From Deltaproteobacteria bacterium (lineage in GTDB: Bacteria > Myxococcota > Myxococcia > Myxococcales > 40CM-4-68-19): DNA of 57,854 nucleotides. Where the stretch lies: positions 1 through 57,854 of the forward strand of contig VBLC01000053.1 of assembly GCA_005879315.1 (NCBI GenBank), in the 5' to 3' direction. The notes beneath the pieces were generated by a model. The model was given only the letters and a program-made list of their open reading frames with translations. It was not told where the DNA came from and did no database searches. Below are positions 1-12,850 of the stretch, piece by piece; within the stretch, counting starts at the first letter, position 1, and the number at the start of each line of letters is the position of its first letter. Position numbers and translations under genes: made by a program.

Positions 1-695
1 AAGTGCAGCGCATGCGATCGGTCGTGCGCCGCCTCGCCGAGCGCCTCAAGACGCGCCTCTCGCGCCGCCGCAAGGTGCGCCGCCGCGGCAAGCTGAGCGT
101 GCGCCGCACCCTGCGCAAGAACCTCTCGACCGGCGGCGAACCCTACCAGCTCGTCTTCCGCGCGCGCCGGCGCGAGCGGCCGGAGATCGTCGTGCTCTGC
201 GACGTCTCCGACAGCGTCCGCAACGTCTCGCGCCTGATGCTCCAGTTCGTCTACACGCTGCAAGAGCTGTACGCCCGCGTCCGCAGCTTCGTCTTCGTCA
301 GCGACCTCGGCGAGGTGACGCACCTCTTCAAGAACACCGACGTCGGCGCCGCCGTCGATCTCGCCACCGCCGGCAAGGTGATCAACCTCTCCGCCAACTC
401 CAACTACGGCCGCGCCCTGCAGCTCTTCCACAGCACCTATCTCGGCTCCGTCACGCGCCGGACGACCGTCATCGTCATCGGCGACGGCCGCACCAACTAC
501 AACCCTCCCCACGCCTGGGCCCTCGCCGAGGTGAAGCTCAAGTGCCGCCGCCTCGTCTGGCTCTGCCCGGAGGAGAAGCATTCCTGGGGATTCGGCGACA
601 GCGAGATGCCTCTCTATGCCCGCCATTGCCACCGGGTCGAGACCGTGCGCTCGCTCGACGACCTGGCCAAGGTGGCGGCGGAACTGATGCCCTGA
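1..695 (+). CDS. VWA domain protein (CoxE-like), 5' truncated
   Basis: This is the C-terminal part of a von Willebrand factor A domain protein, cut by the left edge of the window; the visible frame begins at base 3. Residue numbers count from there. An arginine-rich stretch (about residues 9-36) precedes the VWA fold, whose MIDAS motif D-V-S-D-S lies at 67-71 and should bind a divalent metal. A second acidic loop (VIGDGRTNYN) follows. The CoxE-like VWA family is usually found with MoxR-type AAA+ ATPases and works in cofactor or complex maturation; the ATPase would lie upstream and is not visible. The gene is 7 bases from the next one on the same strand. The family is secure, the specific role is not. 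Confidence 0.8.
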   Translation, partial: VQRMRSVVRRLAERLKTRLSRRRKVRRRGKLSVRRTLRKNLSTGGEPYQLVFRARRRERPEIVVLCDVSDSVRNVSRLMLQFVYTLQELYARVRSFVFVSDLGEVTHLFKNTDVGAAVDLATAGKVINLSANSNYGRALQLFHSTYLGSVTRRTTVIVIGDGRTNYNPPHAWALAEVKLKCRRLVWLCPEEKHSWGFGDSEMPLYARHCHRVETVRSLDDLAKVAAELMP

Positions 696-702
696 GCATG
701 TT

Positions 703-1842
703 ATGTATTCGCGGATTCGCATGGCCCGTGACCCGAACGACTGGCAGGAGCAGCTCCAGGCGTCGCTGCGGCGCGCGCAGGAGGCCATCGCCCGCGGTTC
801 CACCCAGCAGGAGGAGATGGTCCGTGCCTGGACGGAGAGCCTGCGCACCGCCTATCCCGACTGGGGCCGCGAGCGCTGGCAAAGGCGCCTGGAGCGCAAG
901 CTGCGCCGCCGCGCCGAGCGCGAGGCCCGCATCGCCAACGCCAGCCTCTTCGAGGGCTATCTCTGGCTCCTGGGCGCGATCATCCTCTTCATCGTCGCCC
1001 TCTCGGCCCTGCCGTTTCTCTGGTGGCTGATCTTCCCCGCCGCCGGCCTGGGCAGCCGCGGCACGCGGGTGATCGCGCGACATGCAGGGCTGACACGGCC
1101 GATCGAGTCCGCTCCGCCGGTCGCTGCCGCCGGGCTGGAGGTGCAGCGCCCGCGCATGGGCATCTTCGACGGGTCGGCGCTGCGCCAGCCCTTTCCGGGG
1201 AAAGCCGCGCCTGCGCAGGGCGCGCCGCCCCAGGCCGATCCTCGCGACGTCCGCGCCGACGCCATCTGCGACAAGATCCTCGCCGAGCTGCGCACCGCGC
1301 CCGACGTCGTCAAAGACATCTTCATCAAACCGGAAGAGACGGTGCAGGCGCTGCGCACCACCTGCCGCGACCTGACCCGGCGCGAGCGCGAGCTCCGCAA
1401 GTTCCTCTCGCCCGAGGAGGATACGCGCCTGGTCAAGGAGCGCGAGGCGCTGCAGAAGCGGATCGCGGGCGAGACCGACGAAGTCACCAGGATGCGCCTC
1501 GCCTCGGCCCTGGCCGCGCTCGATCAGCAGCGCGACCAGCGCACCGAGCTGACCCACGCCGCCGCCCGCTTCGACGCCGAGCACACCCGCATCTCCTATA
1601 CGCTGGAGAGCCTCTACACCCAGGTGGTGCGGATGCGCTCGGCCGATTCCTCGAGCGCGGACGTGGCCGGCGCCGGATTGCGCCGCAGCCTGGACATGCT
1701 CTCGCACGAGGTCAACGCGCTCGCCGACGCGCTGGAAAGCGCGAACAGCGGCGAGCCGGCGAAGATGCGCAAGGTGGCCGAGGTGCCTGCGGCCGCGAGC
1801 GCAGCGGAGCCGCCCAACCCGGGCACGCGGGAGAAGGCGTGA
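703..1842 (+). CDS. Unknown membrane-anchored coiled-coil protein
   Basis: I do not recognise this 379-residue protein. Residues 1-80 are highly charged and probably helical. A hydrophobic segment at about 85-113 could span the membrane once or as a tight hairpin. It is followed by a proline/alanine-rich linker, then a long charged helical region (about 220-330) with heptad-like leucine spacing that suggests a coiled coil. It starts 7 bases after the VWA gene and its TGA overlaps the GTG of the carbonic anhydrase gene, so it is probably co-transcribed with both. An in-frame ATG at 721 is an alternative start. No catalytic motif is visible. Confidence 0.6.
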   Translation: MYSRIRMARDPNDWQEQLQASLRRAQEAIARGSTQQEEMVRAWTESLRTAYPDWGRERWQRRLERKLRRRAEREARIANASLFEGYLWLLGAIILFIVALSALPFLWWLIFPAAGLGSRGTRVIARHAGLTRPIESAPPVAAAGLEVQRPRMGIFDGSALRQPFPGKAAPAQGAPPQADPRDVRADAICDKILAELRTAPDVVKDIFIKPEETVQALRTTCRDLTRRERELRKFLSPEEDTRLVKEREALQKRIAGETDEVTRMRLASALAALDQQRDQRTELTHAAARFDAEHTRISYTLESLYTQVVRMRSADSSSADVAGAGLRRSLDMLSHEVNALADALESANSGEPAKMRKVAEVPAAASAAEPPNPGTREKA

Positions 1843-2351
1843 TCCTCCCGCACGGCGGACATGTGCCGAAGATCGCACCCGACGTCTTCGTCGCCGACAA
1901 CGCCACCGTCATCGGCGACGTCGTCCTGGGGGCGCGCGCCAGCGTCTGGTTCGGCGCAGTGTTGCGCGGCGACGTGGAGAAGATCCGCATCGGCGCCGGC
2001 ACCAACCTCCAGGACCTCTGCGTGGTGCACGTCGACAGCGGCGGCTTCGCCACCGTGGTCGGCGACGACGTCACCGTTGGCCATCGCGTGATCCTGCACG
2101 GCTGCAAGATCGGCAATCATGCCCTCGTCGGCATGGGGTCCATCGTCATGAACGGCGCGGAGATCGGCGACGAAGTCATCCTCGGCGCGGGAAGCCTGGT
2201 TTCGCCCGGCGTGAGGATTCCGCCCGGCGTGCTCGCGCTCGGCTCGCCCGCCAAGGTGAGGCGCCAGCTCACCGACGAGGAGAAGGCTTCCATCCGCGAC
2301 AGCGGCGCGCGCTATGCCGGCTATGCCGCCGTCTACCGGGACATGAGATGA
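1839..2351 (+). CDS. Gamma-class carbonic anhydrase family protein
   Basis: A 170-residue left-handed beta-helix protein of the gamma carbonic anhydrase/YrdA type. Hexapeptide repeats run through most of the chain. The three expected metal-ligand histidines are present at about residues 64, 82 and 87 (in VVHVD and TVGHRVILHGC). The family hydrates CO2 or, in many bacterial members, has no demonstrated activity; it acts in the cytoplasm as a trimer. The GTG start at 1839 overlaps the preceding stop (GTGA), and the gene overlaps the next by four bases, which fixes both ends and indicates translational coupling. Confidence 0.88.
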   Translation: MILPHGGHVPKIAPDVFVADNATVIGDVVLGARASVWFGAVLRGDVEKIRIGAGTNLQDLCVVHVDSGGFATVVGDDVTVGHRVILHGCKIGNHALVGMGSIVMNGAEIGDEVILGAGSLVSPGVRIPPGVLALGSPAKVRRQLTDEEKASIRDSGARYAGYAAVYRDMR

Positions 2352-2848
2352 CCGTCGAGGTCCCCCGCGCGGAGATCGATCGCTACGCCGCGCTGAGGGC
2401 CTGCCCGCTCTTGCGAGAGTTCACCGAGGTGGGCATCCGCGTGCTTGCCGAGGCGGTGGAGCAGCGTTACGTGGGCCGCGAGACGTACGCCTTCCGCGCC
2501 GGGGAAGCGTCCACCGCGCTCTCCGTCATCGCCAAAGGGACGCTGCAGCTCGTGCCGCGCGAGGGCGGAGCGCCCCTCGCGGAAGTGGGCGCCGGAGATA
2601 CGGTGGGCAGCTTCTCCCTCCTCATCGGGGGCGAGCATCTGCTCTCGGCCCTGGCGATCAAAGACGTCGAGCTGCTCGAGCTCTCCAAGGAAACGTTCGC
2701 TCGCCTGGAGAAATCGCACCCGCGTACGGCGCTGAAGCTCACTCTCGCGCTCGCGCAGGACCTTGCCGAACGGCTGCGGGAAGCAAAAGGTCCTTTGCGA
2801 GAGTTTCTCGTCTGGCAGATCAGCAAACGGCAGGCGGAAGGTCGCTAG
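2348..2848 (+). CDS. Cyclic nucleotide-binding domain protein without effector domain
   Basis: A 166-residue protein made of a single CRP-like cyclic nucleotide-binding fold (about residues 15-135: beta roll followed by a helix ending in ...ALAQDLAERLREA). No helix-turn-helix follows it, so it is not a normal CRP/FNR regulator. The canonical phosphate-binding cassette is poorly conserved, so nucleotide binding is uncertain. It starts by ATGA overlap with the carbonic anhydrase gene. It may be a sensor or adaptor subunit for another protein, but the partner cannot be named from this window. Confidence 0.75.
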   Translation: MTVEVPRAEIDRYAALRACPLLREFTEVGIRVLAEAVEQRYVGRETYAFRAGEASTALSVIAKGTLQLVPREGGAPLAEVGAGDTVGSFSLLIGGEHLLSALAIKDVELLELSKETFARLEKSHPRTALKLTLALAQDLAERLREAKGPLREFLVWQISKRQAEGR

Positions 2849-2908
2849 CTTGCCTCCAGGCGGGTCGCCGCATAGGGTGGGACGAAAGTCCCAGCATCGG
2901 GGGCGCCG

Positions 2909-3594
2909 CTGCTGAAGCTTTGGCTCTTCAGATTCCTGCTCCACTTCCACGGGCCGGCCGCCTACGTCGGCGTGCTCTTCGTCCTCATCTGCTGCGGGCT
3001 GGGCGTGCCGCTGCCCGAGGACGTGCCGCTCATCATCGGCGGCTATCTCGCTGCGCGAGGCGGATCGCTTCCGGCGATGATCGCCACCGGCCTCGTCGGG
3101 ATCCTCATCGGCGATTCGATCATCCATCGCGCCGGCCAGACGTACGGCGAGCGCCTGCTGGGGACGCGCCTGGGCAAGCACATTCCGGGCGAGAAGGTGC
3201 AGCGCACCATCCATCTCTTCGAGAAGCACGGCGCCAAGTTCATCATGGTGGCGCGCTTCGTCCCCGGCCTGCGCGCGGTGACGTACTTCGTCGCCGGCAC
3301 GACCGGCGTGCCGTACTGGAAGTTCATTCTCTTCGACGGCCTCGCCGCCTGCATCTCGGCGCCCGCCTGGGTCGCGATGGGATGGTGGGCCGGCAAGAAT
3401 CACATGCTGCCGCGCGCCTGGCGATGGGCAGCGGAGGCGAACACCTGGATCTTCGTCACGCTCGGTGCGCTGCTCGCCTTCTGGGCGCTGGTCGGACATC
3501 TGCGACGGCGCGCGAGGCGCCGCCGGGGTGAGCCGATCGACACGCCCATCCCCAAGCTGCGCGCGGTCGGCGGCGGGGCTGCGCGCCGGATCTC

Positions 3595-3598
<4 letters not shown>
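2909..3598 (+). CDS. DedA family membrane protein
   Basis: A polytopic inner-membrane protein of the DedA/SNARE-associated family, which includes undecaprenyl-phosphate and phospholipid scramblases. Seen in the sequence: the N-terminal re-entrant region [13 protein letters not shown] with its conserved acidic residue, and the [23 protein letters not shown] region with the family's Arg/Pro/Gly signature. The start is uncertain. There is no ATG, GTG or TTG between the upstream in-frame stop (2873) and GTG 2972, yet family-like sequence ([20 protein letters not shown]) extends upstream of 2972. A CTG start at 2909 or 2912, behind the GGGGG run at 2899-2903, would give a normal-length protein. 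Its stop overlaps the convergent PilZ-like gene. Confidence 0.85.
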
Positions 3599-6082
<2,484 letters not shown>

Positions 6083-6086
<4 letters not shown>

Positions 6087-7981
6087 GGGAGCTGCGCAAG
6101 ACCGTCTGCAACCGCGACTGCCCGGATGCCTGCTCGATCGTCGCGCATGTCGAAGACGGCAAGGTCTTGCAGCTGGGCGGCGATCCACGCCATCCGGTGA
6201 CGCACAATTTCCTCTGCTGGCGAACGAACAACTTCCTGCCTCTGCAGTATTCGCCCGGCCGGCTGACTTCTCCGCTGCTGCGCGGGAAACCGGTCTCCTG
6301 GGACGAAGCGCTCGACTTCGCTGCCGCGCAGCTGTCGCGCATCCGCGCCGAGTCCGGGCCGGCCGCCATCTTCAATTATCGAAGCGGCGGATCGCTCGGC
6401 GCTCTGAAGCACCTGACCGACTACTTCTTCTCCGAATTCGGTCCGGTGACGGTGAAGAGCGGCGACATCTGCTCGGGCGCCGGCGACGAGGCGCAGCTGA
6501 TCGACTTCGGCGAAGAAGACGCGAACGACATCTTCGATCTGCTCAACTCGCGCAACATCATCCTCTGGGGAAAGAACGTCGTCGTCTCTTCGCCGCACAC
6601 CGTGCCGGTGCTCAAGGACGCCGTCCGGGGCGGGGCGCGGATGATGCTGATTGATCCCGTCTGGCACAAGTCGGCCAAGCTCTGCGATCTCCATCTGCAG
6701 CCGCGTCCGGCGGGCGATTTCGCTCTCGCCATGGCGGTGGCGCGCGCGCTCTTCGAACGCGGCTGGACCGACCCGACAGCGGGCGATTACTGCGATCACC
6801 TTCCCCAGTTTCGCGCGCTGGCGTTCTCGCGCACCGACTGGTGCGAAGAGGCCGACGTCACGCCCGACCTCGCCCTCGAGATCGCGCGCCGCCTGCACGA
6901 GGGTCCGACGGCGATCCTGGTCGGCTGGGGCCTGGCCCGGCGGCTGAACGGCGGCGCCACGGTTCGGGCTCTCGACGCGCTCGGCGCCATCAGCGGCAAC
7001 CTGGGCGTGCCGGGAGGCGGCGTCTCCTACTATTTCCGAAGGCGCAAGACTTTCGACTTTTCCTTCATCCAGAAGCGCGCACCGCGGACCATCCTCGAGC
7101 CGCTCTTCGGGCCCCAACTGCTCGGCGCCTCCGATCCGCCGGTGCGCGCGGTGTGGATCACGGCGGGGAATCCGGTAGCGATGCTGCCGGAATCGGCCAC
7201 GGTGGATCGCGCCCTGCGCAGCCGCGAGTTCGTCTGCGTGGTCGACGCATGGATGACCGACACCGCGCGCGCCGCCACGCTCGTCCTGCCGACCAGCACG
7301 CTGCTCGAGAGCGACGATCTGCTCGGCGCCTATGGTCATCACTGGGTCGGCGTCTCGCAGCCGGTCGTGCCGCCCCCCGACGGCGTCAAATCCGATCTGG
7401 AGATCCTGCAACTTCTCGGCGAGCGGCTCGGGGTCGACGTGCTGCGGGGTAGCGCCCGCCAGTGGAAGGAACGGATTCTCCGCCGCGACGCCGGCCTTTC
7501 GCTCGCCCAGCTGGAAGAGCAGGGTCCGCAGCGCCACGCGCTCGCGCCGAAAGTGCTCTTCGCCGATCGCAAATTCGCCACCAAGACGGGCAGGGTGAAC
7601 TTGCTCACCTCGGCGCCGTCCGCGACCACCTTGAGCGCCGACTATCCGCTCTTCCTCATGGCTCTCTCGACCGACAAGGCGCAAAGCTCGCAGTGGTCGC
7701 AGGAGCTGGAGGGGCCGATGGTGGTGACCGTCCATCCGCTCGCCGCGCAGGGCATTCCCGACGGCGCGCCGGCGCAGCTGCGCTCGGCCATCGCCTCGAT
7801 GCCAGTGCGGGTGCGCCACGACGAGAGGCAGCGGCGCGACGTCGCCATCCTCCCCAAGGGCGGACATCTGAAAGACGGCCGCTGCGCGAACCTCTTGTCG
7901 CGAGCGCGGGCCACCGACATCGGCGGCGGCGGCGCGCTCTATGACGAGGGAGTGCGGCTGGAGCCGGCCCGGAGCGACTGA
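6083..7981 (+). CDS. Molybdopterin oxidoreductase, DMSO reductase family, cytoplasmic
   Basis: A 632-residue catalytic subunit of the DMSO reductase superfamily. The N-terminal 4Fe-4S motif is complete: C9-x3-C13-x3-C17-x27-C45. The molybdopterin domains follow (GDICSGAGDEAQL near the expected metal-ligand loop; WGKNVVVSSPHTVP; ITAGNPVAMLPES), with a C-terminal dinucleotide-binding barrel. There is no Tat signal, so it should be cytoplasmic, and no electron-transfer subunit is adjacent. The start overlaps the EF-hand gene (ATGA). The substrate is unknown; formate dehydrogenase-like, thiosulfate reductase-like and other roles cannot be separated. It lies between guaB and guaA, which supply the guanine nucleotide used to build its bis-MGD cofactor; a functional link is inference. 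Confidence 0.85.
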
Positions 7982-7984
7982 AAA

Positions 7985-9547
<1,563 letters not shown>

Positions 9548-9586
9548 GCTGTCGCCGTAGAGTGGAGTCTCGGGAGGTTGGACGGA

Positions 9587-10732
9587 ATGCGGCTGGTTGG
9601 ATTTGTGATCGCGGTCCTCGCCGCGGGACCGGCGCTGGCCAGCAGCGTCTCCGACGAAGCTGCCTTCAACTCTGCTCAGTCCACCGGCAGCAATCCGCGC
9701 ACCGGTTACATGAGCGATTCGCTCAACGCCAGCTTCGACGTCACCGAGCAACTGTCGCTCAACGCCGGCGCGATGATCACGCTGGAGGGTCGGACACCGG
9801 CGGCAGCGCGCGGCCAGTTCGGCACGAGCGGAAGCAGCATCATGGCCTTCTCCGCAGGGCTGGACTGGGAGCCGACCGACAACTGGTCGCTGGGCGCCAC
9901 TTTCGACCTCTCGCCGCAGAGCACGCAGTTCGTCGGGACGCAAGTCCAACTCTCGACCAGCGGAACCCAGGGTGACGCCCTCTTGCGCTCGCAGACCTCC
10001 AGCTACGACGGCGCCTTCGATCTCTCCTATGACACCGCCGGAGATTCGGACCTGGAGTTCTCCTTCATGGGCGGCGTGACCTTCAGCCATCTCGACGCCG
10101 ACCAGGCGATCGTCCGAGTGCGCAACGCGGCGACGGGAGCGGCCTCGACTCCCCAGCAGATCCGCGACTATTGCGTCTCCCACAAATGCCCGAGCGGTCT
10201 TCTGCAGGCGCTTCGCCCCCAGACCGGCGTCACGCTCGACTCGCAGAGATTTTCCCTCGGCGCGACCGCGACGGTTGCCCGGGATACCGATCTCGCTCTC
10301 TCCGGCGACTACTACCACTACCAGCAGGACCCGACGGCGGTCGGCTTTTTCAGCGTCGCGACCGTGGGCCATTTCGGCGCCGGCCTGCCGATCGCGCCGC
10401 TGCACTACATGATCCGGCCCGAGGTCTTGCATCGCTTCGGCGATTTCTCCGCCAAGCTCTGGGTGCAGGCCGGCAAGTACGTCGAAGGCGGGGGCGACAC
10501 CACCAAAGGCATCGGGCTCAAGCTTCAATACAAATTCACGAAGAAGTTCCGCACCTGGCTGACAGTGACCGGGCAGAGCGACATCGGCGTCCAGTGCACT
10601 CCGCTGAGCCCGGGGCAACAGCCTCCCAGCTCGGGGCAGTGCGTTCCCGGCGCCGGCCAGATCGGGTTCTACGAGCCATCGGACACGACCAACTCGGGCA
10701 GCGTCAGCTTGGGCGCCGGCTATCGCTTCTGA
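9587..10732 (+). CDS. Exported beta-barrel-like outer membrane protein
   Basis: A 381-residue protein with a clear signal peptide (MRLVGFVIAVLAAGPALA, cleavage before SS). The rest alternates polar and hydrophobic residues with many aromatic-ended strands, and the chain ends in GYRF, typical of outer-membrane barrels. Two cysteine-bearing loops (CVSHKC, and C...C around residue 345) could be surface-exposed. ATG 9587 is preferred because GGGAGG lies 9 bases upstream (9572-9577). No close family is recognised; a porin-like or structural role is inferred. Confidence 0.65.
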   Translation: MRLVGFVIAVLAAGPALASSVSDEAAFNSAQSTGSNPRTGYMSDSLNASFDVTEQLSLNAGAMITLEGRTPAAARGQFGTSGSSIMAFSAGLDWEPTDNWSLGATFDLSPQSTQFVGTQVQLSTSGTQGDALLRSQTSSYDGAFDLSYDTAGDSDLEFSFMGGVTFSHLDADQAIVRVRNAATGAASTPQQIRDYCVSHKCPSGLLQALRPQTGVTLDSQRFSLGATATVARDTDLALSGDYYHYQQDPTAVGFFSVATVGHFGAGLPIAPLHYMIRPEVLHRFGDFSAKLWVQAGKYVEGGGDTTKGIGLKLQYKFTKKFRTWLTVTGQSDIGVQCTPLSPGQQPPSSGQCVPGAGQIGFYEPSDTTNSGSVSLGAGYRF

Positions 10733-10837
10733 GGACGGCGCGGGCGCAGTTGACGTAATCCTTCTTATCAGACGTTGCCTCGGCGCTCCCTGAGGCGATG
10801 CCCCTCTCGACCTTGCAGCAGCCGATGAATGCTGGAC

Positions 10838-10866
10838 TTGCAATTGCAATAAAATAGCATTATATT
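10838..10866 (+). promoter_or_regulatory. Promoter and palindromic operator of the xre-res operon
   Basis: In a conspicuously AT-rich stretch, TTGCAA (10838-10843) is 17 bases from TATATT (10861-10866). The -35 hexamer is the left half of a perfect 12-base palindrome TTGCAATTGCAA (10838-10849). An operator overlapping -35 is a natural site for autoregulation by the Xre-type antitoxin encoded just downstream; that binding is inferred. AAGGAG (10875-10880) supplies the ribosome-binding site. Confidence 0.6.
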
Positions 10867-10886
10867 TTCAAAAGAAGGAGATGGCG

Positions 10887-11261
10887 ATGCGTGTCCAGAC
10901 CAAGCCCCAGCCGCGACCCGCCGCCGTGCTGGGCAAGGCGCTCATCCGCGCCGCCGGGTCGCTCGGCCTGACGCAGGCCGAGGTGGCCGCGGTGGTGGGC
11001 TCCAGCGCGGCCAGCGTCTCGCGCACTTTCGCTGGCGGGCGCGGCGTCGACCCCGACTCGGCCGAGGGGCGGCTGGCGCTCCTCTTCGTCCGCGTCTTCC
11101 GCAGCCTCGACGCGCTGGTGGGCGGCGATGGCGCCAAGGCGCGCCTCTGGCTCGACGCGGACAATCGCCACCTGGGCGGCAATCCGCGGCGGCTGCTCGG
11201 AACCGCGCAGGGACTGGTGCATGTCGCCGAGTATCTGGACGCGATGCGCGGGACCCTCTAG
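10887..11261 (+). CDS. Xre/MbcA/ParS-type antitoxin
   Basis: A 124-residue antitoxin of the Xre-RES family. A helix-turn-helix lies at about residues 20-50 (LTQAEVAAVVGSSAASVSRTF). The C-terminal half is the MbcA/ParS toxin-binding domain, with the signature LLGTAQGLVHVAEYLDAMRG that covers the toxin active site. It should repress its own promoter and neutralise the RES toxin that follows. ATG 10887 fits AAGGAG with 6 bases spacing better than ATG 10881. The toxin start lies inside its 3' end. Confidence 0.88.
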   Translation: MRVQTKPQPRPAAVLGKALIRAAGSLGLTQAEVAAVVGSSAASVSRTFAGGRGVDPDSAEGRLALLFVRVFRSLDALVGGDGAKARLWLDADNRHLGGNPRRLLGTAQGLVHVAEYLDAMRGTL

Positions 11262-11985
11262 GGCGCGCGCTCTCAAGGGCAGCTTCAGCCGCGTGGTCGA
11301 GGCGCAATTCCGCAACTCGACCCGCAAGCTGGTCGATTCCGACGAGGAGCAGCGCCTCCTCGAAGAGCTGCTCGACGCGCGCGCCAAGCTGCCCGTGCCG
11401 GCGGGGTTCGAGGGGCTGCACTACCTGCTCTACACGCCCTTCCGCCATCCGCCACTGCGCAACGGGTCGCGCTTCGGCACGCGCGGCCAGCGGGGAATCT
11501 TGTATGGCGCCCACGAGCTGCCCGCGGCGCTGGCCGAGGTGGCGTATTACCGGCTCGTCTTTCTCGAGGGGACCCGGGCCGATCTGGGAACGGTCTTCAC
11601 CGAGCTGACTGCCTTCGAGTTCGGAATCGCGGTGCGGCGGGGGATCGATCTGTCGCGCCCGCCGTTCCGCTCGCACGAGGCGGAGATCTCCTCTCCCGTC
11701 CGCTACGACGCGTCGCAACTTCTCGGCGCGGAGATGCGCGCCGCCGGGGTGGAGGCGTGCCTGTATGTCTCGGCGCGCGCGCGGCCCCGTGCGCTGAACC
11801 TGGCCGTCTTCGAGAACGTCTTCAACCCGTCGCGGCCGACCGCGGAGGAGCGCTGGTCGTGCAGGGCGGCGCGAGCCCGGGTCGAGTTCCGCTCCGAGCA
11901 GCTGGTGAAAGACGAGCGCCGCCACTCCTTCTCCCGCGAACAATTCGAAGTCGCCGGCAAGCTGCCCACACCAGCGCTTTCTTGA
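11221..11985 (+). CDS. RES domain toxin
   Basis: The toxin partner: RES-domain proteins are NAD-degrading or ADP-ribosyltransferase-like enzymes that deplete NAD when unbound. With ATG 11221 the protein has 254 residues. An N-terminal region RVVEAQFRNSTRKLVDS typical of the longer RES subgroup precedes the core. The family's namesake residues appear as R84 (GSRFG), E106 (ALAEVAYY) and probably S184 (LYVSAR). The start overlaps the antitoxin by 41 bases. ATG 11221 is the nearest upstream start giving the full N-terminal domain. It looks intact and so potentially active. Confidence 0.85.
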   Translation: MSPSIWTRCAGPSRARALKGSFSRVVEAQFRNSTRKLVDSDEEQRLLEELLDARAKLPVPAGFEGLHYLLYTPFRHPPLRNGSRFGTRGQRGILYGAHELPAALAEVAYYRLVFLEGTRADLGTVFTELTAFEFGIAVRRGIDLSRPPFRSHEAEISSPVRYDASQLLGAEMRAAGVEACLYVSARARPRALNLAVFENVFNPSRPTAEERWSCRAARARVEFRSEQLVKDERRHSFSREQFEVAGKLPTPALS

Positions 11986-12022
11986 TTTGTACTTGGCTGG
12001 AGAGCGGACAAGAATCGCCTGC

Positions 12023-12841
12023 ATGGAGACGCTGACTCCGCTGGAGCTGCTCTACGAGAAGCCCGGCCTGACCTCTTTCGGGCTGCCCTCCGCACTCGCG
12101 GCCGCTTATGGCGGCGAGCTGGGGATCGACGCTCCGCGTGTCTACGCCAATTTCGTCACCTCGGTGGATGGCATCGTCGCGCTCGGCGGCGAGGTCGAAT
12201 CGGGCGGGATCATCAGCGGACACAGCGAGGCCGACCGGTTCGTCATGGGGCTGCTCCGCGCCTGCGCTGACGCGGTGGTGGTCGGCGCTGGGACGTTTCG
12301 CAAGACGCCGAACCACCTCTGGACAGCGGAGCGCGTTGCACCCGCGATGGCTCCAGCCTTCGCCGAGCTGCGCGCGAAGCTCGGTCTGACCGCGCGGCCA
12401 CTGTTTGTGCTGGTGACCGCAAGCGGTGAGGTGGACGTGACGCACCCGGCGCTGGCCGGCGATGCACTCGTGGTCACCACTCCCTCGGGACGCGCCCGGC
12501 TTGCCGGAAGGCTCGCGGCAACCGTACGCATCGCGGCCTTCGAAGGAAACCGGCTCGCGCTCGCGCCTGTGCTGGCGATGCTGCGCGCGCAAGGATTGCG
12601 CCGCATCCTCAGCGAGGGCGGGCCCTCGTTCATCGGCGATCTGATCGCCGAAAGCTTGCTCGACGAGCTCTTCCTCACCCGGTCGCCGCTGCTTCTCGGA
12701 CGAAAGGACGGCGACGGCCGCAAGACGCTCGTCGAGGGAGTCGACCTCCCCAGGAAACGACCCTCGCTCGAGCTGCTCAGTCTCCGCCGTCACGGCTCGT
12801 TTCTGTTTCTGCGCTATTCACTTGGAGCCCGACGCCGGTAG
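12023..12841 (+). CDS. RibD C-terminal-type pyrimidine reductase family protein
   Basis: A 272-residue NAD(P)H-dependent reductase with the dihydrofolate-reductase-like fold of the RibD C-terminal domain. Seen: NFVTSVDGIVAL near the N-terminus, the nucleotide-binding stretch ADAVVVGAGTFRKTPNHLW, and ILSEGGPSFIGDLI with DELFLTRSPLLLGR towards the end. The deaminase half of RibD is absent, and no other riboflavin gene is near, so it may be a stand-alone reductase acting on a pyrimidine or pterin-like substrate. ATG 12023 is chosen over in-frame upstream codons because the family begins near this point. Confidence 0.82.
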   Translation: METLTPLELLYEKPGLTSFGLPSALAAAYGGELGIDAPRVYANFVTSVDGIVALGGEVESGGIISGHSEADRFVMGLLRACADAVVVGAGTFRKTPNHLWTAERVAPAMAPAFAELRAKLGLTARPLFVLVTASGEVDVTHPALAGDALVVTTPSGRARLAGRLAATVRIAAFEGNRLALAPVLAMLRAQGLRRILSEGGPSFIGDLIAESLLDELFLTRSPLLLGRKDGDGRKTLVEGVDLPRKRPSLELLSLRRHGSFLFLRYSLGARRR

Positions 12842-12850
12842 ACTGCCGGC

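Noticed and set aside
10777-10796. Terminator after the outer-membrane-type gene (GCCTC...GAGGC)
   Set aside because: The stem is only five bases with a ten-base loop and no T run follows.
11128-11220. Start of the RES toxin far upstream at 11128
   Set aside because: This would overlap most of the antitoxin and give low-complexity residues; ATG 11221 gives the full family-like N-terminus.
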